From CASQEL01 sp036655975 (GTDB taxonomy: Bacteria; Desulfobacterota; Desulfovibrionia; Desulfovibrionales; Desulfovibrionaceae), in contig JAVVPD010000071.1 of NCBI GenBank assembly GCA_036655975.1, positions 1-11,393 on the forward strand: a DNA stretch of 11,393 nucleotides. Reading direction: 5' to 3'. Numbering within the stretch: position 1 is the first letter of the stretch; every line of letters begins with the position of its first letter. Positions 6,435 to 11,393 of the stretch are shown here, piece after piece. The notes below the pieces were generated by a model that worked only from the letters and a program-made list of their open reading frames with translations, ran no database searches and had not been told where the DNA came from. Position numbers and translations under genes: made by a program.

Positions 6435-7550
6435 TTGTCATACTATCTGCAACACTATTTTGACCCTTCACGGGATCATTTGCATCTCAAGCCTCGGCAA
6501 GGCGCTGCAGAAAATTCAGCGCTTTTTGATTTGGGCTATGTGCAAAATGCCATTGCGGGACAAGTGCTGGCTCAGCTTTTACCGCTTGAACAGGTGAAAA
6601 ATCCTCATCCCCGATATATTCTTGACAAAGCTGTGCTGCCCGTGGGGCCAAACACCTGCATAGCCCCAGATCGTCCCCAGTATCTGCTCGCCACCGCCAA
6701 CGGCTATGTATTTTATTATGATGGCTTAATCACCGTTAAACGTCTGTTGAACGTGCGCGGTGATGTAAATTTTCACACCGGCAATATTTTCTTTGTGGGT
6801 GACAGCGCGGTACACGGTTCCGTACGTGCGGGCTTTGAAATACAGGCCAACAATATTCTTGTTAAAGGTATGGTTGAAGGCGGCATTATCCGTGCGCGGC
6901 GTGATTTGGCGGTTGCTGGGGGTATTCGCGGGGGGGCGGGCAAACATTGTCTCGCCGCTGCTGGGGGCAAGCTCACCAGTATGTTTGTAGAAAAAGCGGA
7001 AATTCGCGCTCAGGACACTGTTCAAATCAAAAAATACTGTTTGCATTCCACCATCTATTCCAAAGGCAACTGTGTGGTACAGGGAAGGCTTTCTGGAGGT
7101 ACCATCAATGCCAATGCCTCGGTATATATAACCGAACAATTAGGCAATAATGCTGCTGTTCCCACCCGAGTGTATCTGGGCTATGACCCCATGCGTATCC
7201 GCATTCTTCAACGTGAAGATAAACAGATCGGCGGCTTGTCGGAAATGATTACTCATCTGGACGCCGTAGCAGGACATTTGCCGCCCGATGCCAGTGACGC
7301 CAGCCGTAAATTGGCACAGGCCCTGACACAGAGGGAGCACCTGATCAAACACCGCACGGAATTATGGACCTCGTTGCATCTGGACGAACAATTTGCCTCG
7401 CGCTGTTGTTTAGTCGTGCCGGGGAAAGTATTCCCCGGCGTTGAAGTTGCCATAGGCCGAACCTTCCTTGCTGTGGATCGCCCCTATACCAATGTTATCT
7501 TCCGTCTTATAGACGATGAAATCGTGATTGAGCACGGAAAAACTTCCTGA
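6435..7550 (+). CDS. fapA: FapA/DUF342 family protein (flagellar assembly protein A-like)
   Basis: This is a 371-residue protein from the preferred TTG at 6435; a start at TTG 6351 would give 399. Numbered on the longer form, residues about 130-285 carry the DUF342 signature of short beta strands and turns: VRGDVNFHTGNIFF (135-148), SVRAGFEIQANNILVKGMVE (157-176), and GGTINANASVYI (249-260), ending in YLGYDP. These repeats predict a right-handed beta-helix like that of bactofilins. A charged helical segment follows (about 285-340), then a short beta-rich tail. In Vibrio, FapA affects polar flagellum assembly and binds the sugar-transport protein EIIA-Glc; many other members are uncharacterised. 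This copy is shorter than typical FapA (often over 500), mainly at the N-terminus. It lies 93 bases after the STAS gene and before two glycosyltransferases. The family is clear; a flagellar role is inferred. Confidence 0.85.
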   Translation: MSYYLQHYFDPSRDHLHLKPRQGAAENSALFDLGYVQNAIAGQVLAQLLPLEQVKNPHPRYILDKAVLPVGPNTCIAPDRPQYLLATANGYVFYYDGLITVKRLLNVRGDVNFHTGNIFFVGDSAVHGSVRAGFEIQANNILVKGMVEGGIIRARRDLAVAGGIRGGAGKHCLAAAGGKLTSMFVEKAEIRAQDTVQIKKYCLHSTIYSKGNCVVQGRLSGGTINANASVYITEQLGNNAAVPTRVYLGYDPMRIRILQREDKQIGGLSEMITHLDAVAGHLPPDASDASRKLAQALTQREHLIKHRTELWTSLHLDEQFASRCCLVVPGKVFPGVEVAIGRTFLAVDRPYTNVIFRLIDDEIVIEHGKTS

Positions 7551-7585
7551 TGTCCCGTACCTTATTTGCAACAATTGGTAGCTGA
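7550..7585 (+). other. 11-codon mini-ORF between fapA and the CgeB-type gene
   Basis: An ATG at 7550 overlaps the fapA stop (TGATG) and opens the ORF MSRTLFATIGS, which ends in TGA at 7583-7585, two bases before the ATG of the next gene. The downstream gene has only a weak ribosome site. The arrangement could carry ribosomes across the gap by re-initiation, or it could be chance. No product function is claimed. Confidence 0.2.
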
Positions 7586-7587
7586 GC

Positions 7588-9342
7588 ATGACGCCTGCAC
7601 CCCGCCAAATTTCCGCCATTTTCTCCGAAACAGGCCAGCTCTCGGATATCGCCATCCAGTATCAAGGGCGGAACTTGCATATGCTCGGCCCCGGTGGCCC
7701 TGCCCGTGAGCAGGCCATTGTAGAAAATTTCATAAATCATCCTTGTGGATTACCTGTACTATTAGGCACGGGCCTTGGGCATGCTTTACACCTGTTACTT
7801 GAAGGGTATGCCGGCCCCGTAGCCGTGGTTGATGCGGATCCTGACCTGCTGACCCTATCTCGGGTAAAAGAAGCCCTACCCGCCCACATGCAACAGCGCG
7901 TTTGCTGGATTCTCTGTCAAAATCCGCACGAAGCGCTCCGGCAATTAACGCACTGGCAAATGAATTTGGGAATACTTTCCCCCCTCCCCCCTCTGGTTCC
8001 GTTAATCCATCCTGTGTATGCCCGTGTGCACCCACAATTTTATGGGCCGCTGCGGGAAAAACTCCAGCGTAGTGCCCGTACAAATTTTTGGCAGCAGGCC
8101 GTACAACCTCGCTTTACCACGCAAAATCCGCGACTCTTACTGATTACCAGCCAATATTTTTTGATGGGTGAGCTCATTGGTGCATGCCAAGCGCTTAATA
8201 TTCCCTTCCAACTCTTGACCATTGACGATAACGAAATTGCGAGCAGCACCTTTGTGGAGCAATTGCTCTCCGCTGCTGTGCATTTTAAACCGGATGCCGT
8301 GCTCACGCTCAACCATCTTGGCGTAGACCGGGAAGGTGTGCTCATGGATGTGCTGGAAAAATTGCAATTACCACTGGCCTCATGGTTTGTGGATAATCCG
8401 CATTTGATCCTGCACTTGTACCACAAATTAGTAAGCCCGTGGACAACCATTTTTACTTGGGATGTGGACAATATTTTCAGCCTTAAAGCAATGGGTTTCG
8501 AGCACGTATTTTATCTGCCACTCGCCACAGATCCGCGCCGTTTTTCCCTAACTCGCGGGATAAAAGAAAGTTCTGTGCCTGCTGCCTGGCGCGCGCAAGT
8601 ATCATTTGTCGGTAATTCTATGCTCTACAAAGTGGGGGCACGTCTTAAAAAAGGACAATTATCACGCCCTTTGCTCACCTCCTTCAAGCGTACTGCCGCC
8701 CGTTTTGGGGAGACGGCAGAGCGTTCTATCCGCGCCTTTCTGCAACACGAAACCCCCGCCTTACAGCAGGCCTACGCTGCCCTGCCTAACAACGAAACGC
8801 GACTGACCTACGAAACCGCGCTTACGTGGGAAGCAACGCGGCAGTACCGTACCCTTTGCGTTGCACAACTTCTCCCCTTCACCCCATTACTCGTGGGAGA
8901 CCCCGGCTGGCACATTGTCTTTCGCAGGCAAGCAAAACAGGTGCGTTTGCACCCAGAATTGGCCTATTATGACCAATTACCCCATTTTTATCCTTGCTCG
9001 GATATTAATTTTAATTGCACCAGCAAACAAATGAAAGGGGCTGTCAACCAGCGCATTTTTGACGTGCCTGCCACTGGAGCCTTTGTGCTCACTGACTGGC
9101 GTGAACAAATGGACGAATTGTTCGAACCACACACCGAAATCGCCTATTATCAAGAACCGGAAGAAATTCCCGAGCGCATCCGCTATTTTCTGGCCCACCC
9201 GCAACAACGCCAGCGTATCGCCACTGCGGCTCGTAAACGTATTTTAGCGGCCCACACTTGGCAGCACCGCTTGCAAACCCTGCTGCAGCGCTTACGTGAG
9301 GTGTATGGCACCCCGCAAGCCCCTACGGGGGAAAGAGCATGA
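7588..9342 (+). CDS. CgeB-type glycosyltransferase with Rossmann-like N-terminal region
   Basis: This is a 584-residue protein without a signal peptide or membrane segment. Residues about 55-95 include VLLGTGLGHALHLLLEGY and then VAVVDADPDLL, a glycine-rich loop followed by an acidic strand end, as in nucleotide- or AdoMet-binding Rossmann folds. Residues about 180-320 resemble the N-terminal half of CgeB-type enzymes (DUF3880), with TLNHLGVDREGVL, ASWFVDNPHLILHLY and FYLPLATDPRRF. Residues about 465-565 resemble the C-terminal nucleotide-sugar half (Glyco_trans_1_2), with SDINFN, FDVPATGAFVLTDW and a terminal helix after AHTWQHRL. Together they suggest a GT-B enzyme that modifies a surface glycan or protein; donor and acceptor are unknown. 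The ATG has a poor ribosome site and follows a mini-ORF. The gene overlaps the next glycosyltransferase gene by four bases, so the two probably act in one pathway. Confidence 0.8.
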   Translation: MTPAPRQISAIFSETGQLSDIAIQYQGRNLHMLGPGGPAREQAIVENFINHPCGLPVLLGTGLGHALHLLLEGYAGPVAVVDADPDLLTLSRVKEALPAHMQQRVCWILCQNPHEALRQLTHWQMNLGILSPLPPLVPLIHPVYARVHPQFYGPLREKLQRSARTNFWQQAVQPRFTTQNPRLLLITSQYFLMGELIGACQALNIPFQLLTIDDNEIASSTFVEQLLSAAVHFKPDAVLTLNHLGVDREGVLMDVLEKLQLPLASWFVDNPHLILHLYHKLVSPWTTIFTWDVDNIFSLKAMGFEHVFYLPLATDPRRFSLTRGIKESSVPAAWRAQVSFVGNSMLYKVGARLKKGQLSRPLLTSFKRTAARFGETAERSIRAFLQHETPALQQAYAALPNNETRLTYETALTWEATRQYRTLCVAQLLPFTPLLVGDPGWHIVFRRQAKQVRLHPELAYYDQLPHFYPCSDINFNCTSKQMKGAVNQRIFDVPATGAFVLTDWREQMDELFEPHTEIAYYQEPEEIPERIRYFLAHPQQRQRIATAARKRILAAHTWQHRLQTLLQRLREVYGTPQAPTGERA

Positions 9343-10748
9343 ACAACGCGCCTACGCTCATTTTGCAGATGCAGCGCATGGGCGATTTGATCATGACCTT
9401 TCCGCTCATGGGCTATTTACAAGCTCGCGAACCGAATCGTCCCCTTTGGGTGGTTGCAGAGCCGCATTTTTTTCAAGAATTATTAAAGATTGCCCCCAAG
9501 GCGGTTTTTTTTCCGCCGGAAGCCGTAGATCAACTGCGTACACTGACCTACCACCAAATTATCAATCTGAGTCATAGACCCGACGCGGCGATCTTAAGCG
9601 CTTCTTTGTCCTGCCAACAACGTATTGGCGCGTATACACAACAGAATATACGCTATATCAACGGCTTCTGGCAGCTCTACCGTTCTTCTATCGTGCACAA
9701 TAATCGGCATAATCTTTTCCATTGGGCTGACCTGAATCTCTTGGATTGTTTGGAAACACCGTCAGAATTGATCCGCATGCACCATCCCCTCCCCTCCGCG
9801 CCGGGCTATGGCTGCGTAGGCTTATTTACCGGAGCCAGCGAAACGCACAAGCGCCCTTCGCCGCAATTACTCGGAGAAATCGCTAAAGGTTTACAACGCA
9901 AAGGCCTTAAACCCCTCTTTCTGGGGGGGCCAGAGGATAAACTGCTCGGTGCCGCAGCCCAAAACGCCTCAGGCATTGCGGGCAGCAATCTCTGCGGGCG
10001 CTTTGGGCTGGAAGAGCTGGTAGCATTGATGCATACCCTTGATTTGTGTATCTGCGCGGACACCGGCCCCATGCATCTGGCTGTTTGGACAGGTACCCCC
10101 ACGCTCAATTTGTCTATGGGGCCGGTGAATGCGTGGGAAACAGGCCCCACAAGCCCCGGGCACTATGTGCTACGGGCTAAAGCCAGTTGTGCAGGCTGCT
10201 GGCAATGTCGGCACCCGCAAGCCCTGTGTCATCAGGCCTTTCAAGCCAGCCGCATTGTGCTAACGGCACACACGCTTATCCATGCGCCGCAACATTTGCA
10301 ACGGCTTGACTATTCCGCGCTAGAACTGTGCAAAACAGACCGAGATGCACGCGGTTTATATCGTTTAACATCCATTACGGGGGATCGACTGACGCCGCGC
10401 TACGCACTTTCGCGTTTCTGGCAAGAATGGTTTTTAGTGCACAGTGGCAGTCGCTTGGGGAGCGAAGTGGAACAAGTGGGGCAAACTTTGGCAACACTCT
10501 ATCCACGCCTATTCAGACACATGCAGCAACAGATTATTCTGCTCAGCAAACATATCAACACCCATTTACGCCATAAACAACTCGTTTTGCCAGAAAATTT
10601 CTGGCAAAGTTCCCCTCCTCTGTTGCGTCCCTTGAGCGGATATCTACAAATGTCCCTGCAAAATGAAGAATATACAACTTTTGCTTGGGATAATGCCCTC
10701 AATGCCCTGGCCTCTTGTGCCACCACCATGAAACATGTTTCAAGATAA
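9339..10748 (+). CDS. Glycosyltransferase family 9 protein (heptosyltransferase-like)
   Basis: This is a 469-residue GT-B enzyme of the ADP-heptose:LPS heptosyltransferase family, normally acting at the cytoplasmic face of the inner membrane on LPS core or other surface glycans. The N-terminal half starts ILQMQRMGDLIMTFPL (8-22), where the Gly-Asp is the conserved acceptor-side loop. The C-terminal half has GLFTGASETHKRP (161-173), FLGGPED (194-200) and ADTGPMHLAVWTGTPTL (240-256), the donor-binding core. CAGCWQC plus Cys297 (284-297) matches the cysteine cluster common in heptosyltransferases. About 140 further residues (330-469) extend beyond the usual end and are not recognised. ATG at 9339 overlaps the previous TGA (ATGA), with GGGGGA at 9327-9332 as ribosome site. 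The sugar transferred is not known. No strong terminator follows. Confidence 0.88.
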   Translation: MNNAPTLILQMQRMGDLIMTFPLMGYLQAREPNRPLWVVAEPHFFQELLKIAPKAVFFPPEAVDQLRTLTYHQIINLSHRPDAAILSASLSCQQRIGAYTQQNIRYINGFWQLYRSSIVHNNRHNLFHWADLNLLDCLETPSELIRMHHPLPSAPGYGCVGLFTGASETHKRPSPQLLGEIAKGLQRKGLKPLFLGGPEDKLLGAAAQNASGIAGSNLCGRFGLEELVALMHTLDLCICADTGPMHLAVWTGTPTLNLSMGPVNAWETGPTSPGHYVLRAKASCAGCWQCRHPQALCHQAFQASRIVLTAHTLIHAPQHLQRLDYSALELCKTDRDARGLYRLTSITGDRLTPRYALSRFWQEWFLVHSGSRLGSEVEQVGQTLATLYPRLFRHMQQQIILLSKHINTHLRHKQLVLPENFWQSSPPLLRPLSGYLQMSLQNEEYTTFAWDNALNALASCATTMKHVSR

Positions 10749-10830
10749 AACTCAACATGCTAATTTACATTGTTATTTTTATAGCTATTGATTTTTTACT
10801 CGTTTGGAAGAGTTTTTTTGCAACTCTTGC
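10749..10830. other. AT-rich gap after the GT9 gene with a 7-bp hairpin
   Basis: The gap between the last glycosyltransferase gene and the tRNA promoter holds AAGAGTT (10808-10814) pairing with AACTCTT (10822-10828), whose loop contains the end of a T7 run. Since the T-run is within the loop and not after the stem, it is not a convincing terminator. An alternative ACTC/GAGT stem before the T-run has only four pairs. No coding sequence is seen on either strand. Confidence 0.3.
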
Positions 10831-10860
10831 TTGACAGTTTCATGCTTTCTAACGTAAACA
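10831..10860 (+). promoter_or_regulatory. Promoter for the tRNA cluster
   Basis: A perfect -35 TTGACA (10831-10836) is followed after 18 bases by TAAACA (10855-10860), a weaker -10. Transcription would start near 10867, a few bases before the first tRNA at 10874, which fits a short tRNA leader. Confidence 0.55.
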
Positions 10861-10873
10861 CACTCTTCGTTGA

Positions 10874-10948
<75 letters not shown>

Positions 10949-10955
10949 AAAAATT

Positions 10956-11030
10956 GGCGGCATAGCCAAGCGGTAAGGCAGAGGTCTGCAAAACCTCCAT
11001 CCTCCAGTTCAAATCTGGATGCCGCCTCCA
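10956..11030 (+). tRNA. tRNA-Cys (GCA)
   Basis: This is a 75-base cloverleaf with encoded CCA. The acceptor stem is GGCGGCA/TGCCGCC, the discriminator is T (U73 is a key identity base for cysteine), and the anticodon stem GAGGT/ACCTC carries the loop CTGCAAA with anticodon GCA at 10988-10990. It lies seven bases after the first tRNA-Gly, so they share a transcript. A T7 run follows at 11033-11039. Confidence 0.97.
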
Positions 11031-11068
11031 AATTTTTTTCGTTACGTAAAAAGGTTCTTTCTTAGTCG

Positions 11069-11092
11069 GCATGATAAGCTCCATGATCATGC
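11069..11092. repeat. Inverted repeat in the spacer between tRNA-Cys and the second tRNA-Gly
   Basis: GCATGAT (11069-11075) pairs with ATCATGC (11086-11092) over a 10-base loop. The overlapping 10-base palindrome CATGATCATG (11082-11091) offers a competing structure. It sits in the longest spacer of the tRNA cluster (74 bases). It may be a processing hairpin or a protein site; there is no direct evidence. Confidence 0.35.
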
Positions 11093-11103
11093 AGCCCAAA
11101 ATG

Positions 11104-11179
<76 letters not shown>

Positions 11180-11204
11180 TATTTTCTTTTTCTTTCAACA
11201 ACTT

Positions 11205-11279
11205 GCGGGAATAGTTCAACGGTAGAGCGTCAGCTTCCCAAGCTGAAAGTTGCGAGTTCGAATCTCGTTTCCCGCTCCA
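11205..11279 (+). tRNA. tRNA-Gly (CCC)
   Basis: This is a 75-base cloverleaf with encoded CCA. The acceptor stem is GCGGGAA/TTCCCGC, the discriminator is T, and the anticodon stem TCAGC/GCTGA carries the loop TTCCCAA with anticodon CCC at 11237-11239. It reads only GGG codons, so a UCC isoacceptor is expected elsewhere in the genome. It is clearly related to the two GCC copies but differs in the anticodon arm and at several other sites. Confidence 0.95.
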
Positions 11280-11288
11280 ATTAAATCA

Positions 11289-11329
11289 AAGCGTTATCTG
11301 TAATTTACAGGTGACGCTTATTTTATTTT
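11289..11329 (+). terminator. Strong intrinsic terminator after the tRNA cluster, possibly bidirectional
   Basis: A 14-bp stem, including two G-T wobbles, joins 11289-11302 to 11306-11319 across a three-base ATT loop, followed by ATTTTATTTTG. On the opposite strand the stem is followed by TTTGATTTAATTGG, so it may also end the minus-strand gene that stops at 11323. Confidence 0.8.
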
Positions 11330-11393
11330 GTGACCATATTGGGCTCTACACCAAAGACGGGGGCAAAGCCCATTTTCTTGAGTTTTCCGACAC
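11323..11393 (-). CDS. C-terminal end of an unidentified minus-strand gene (partial)
   Basis: Read on the minus strand from the right edge, one frame stays open for 22 codons, ending VEPNMVTK and TAA at 11325-11323. The visible residues (GKLKKMGFAPVFGVEPNM) look like an ordinary soluble protein end, and the stop lies right beside the hairpin that could terminate it. Of the other two minus-strand frames, one closes within the fragment and the other runs to the edge of the hairpin but has an unlikely composition. The family was not recognised and the fragment is too short for a confident call. Confidence 0.4.
   Translation of the reverse strand, partial: VGKLKKMGFAPVFGVEPNMVTK

Noticed and set aside
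10188..10230. The four-cysteine cluster of the GT9 protein as a new metal site
   Set aside because: Cysteine clusters of this kind after the donor site are common in heptosyltransferases, so it is not novel by itself.

Overview
The window looks like chromosomal DNA from a Gram-negative, Desulfovibrionaceae-like deltaproteobacterium. This rests on recognition, not a search. The supporting signs are the PurQ subtype, the fused IspDF, the order Nif3-like gene / C4 zinc-ribbon gene / rnpB / ispDF / acyl-CoA ligase, and a type A RNase P RNA. Base composition is roughly balanced by eye. All convincing protein genes lie on the + strand except a fragment at the right edge. No insertion sequence, phage gene, CRISPR array or toxin-antitoxin pair is visible.

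Layout. Positions 1-768 hold the 3' part of purQ, cut by the left edge. A 217-base AT-rich gap follows, with a candidate promoter, nested inverted repeats and an intrinsic terminator whose T-run lies just before the next start codon. Next come a Nif3-like metal protein (986-1774), a coiled-coil/zinc-ribbon protein of the HP0958/FlgZ type (1826-2593) and the RNase P RNA gene (2605-2966), which starts 11 bases after a stop codon and ends 21 bases before ispDF. A tight series follows: ispDF (2988-4241), an AMP-forming fatty-acid CoA ligase (4234-5973, GTG start overlapping ispDF), a STAS-domain protein (5997-6341), a FapA/DUF342 protein (6435-7550, TTG start preferred here), a CgeB-type glycosyltransferase (7588-9342) and a family 9 glycosyltransferase (9339-10748). 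The right end holds a consensus-like promoter and four CCA-encoding tRNA genes (Gly-GCC, Cys-GCA, a second identical Gly-GCC, Gly-CCC). A 14-bp terminator hairpin follows, then the C-terminal end of a minus-strand gene.

How the genes fit together. The left half is housekeeping: purine synthesis, tRNA maturation, isoprenoid precursors and fatty-acid activation. The right half (STAS, FapA and two glycosyltransferases, with stop/start overlap between the last two) suggests a co-expressed cell-surface or flagellum-related group. The FlgZ-like zinc-ribbon protein upstream fits the same theme. That functional link is inference from family knowledge and gene order. I see no clearly new defence or mobile system. 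The least explained parts are the structured leader before the Nif3-like gene, the embedded rnpB, the Rossmann-like N-terminus of the CgeB-type enzyme, the C-terminal extension of the family 9 enzyme and the 11-codon mini-ORF before the CgeB-type gene.
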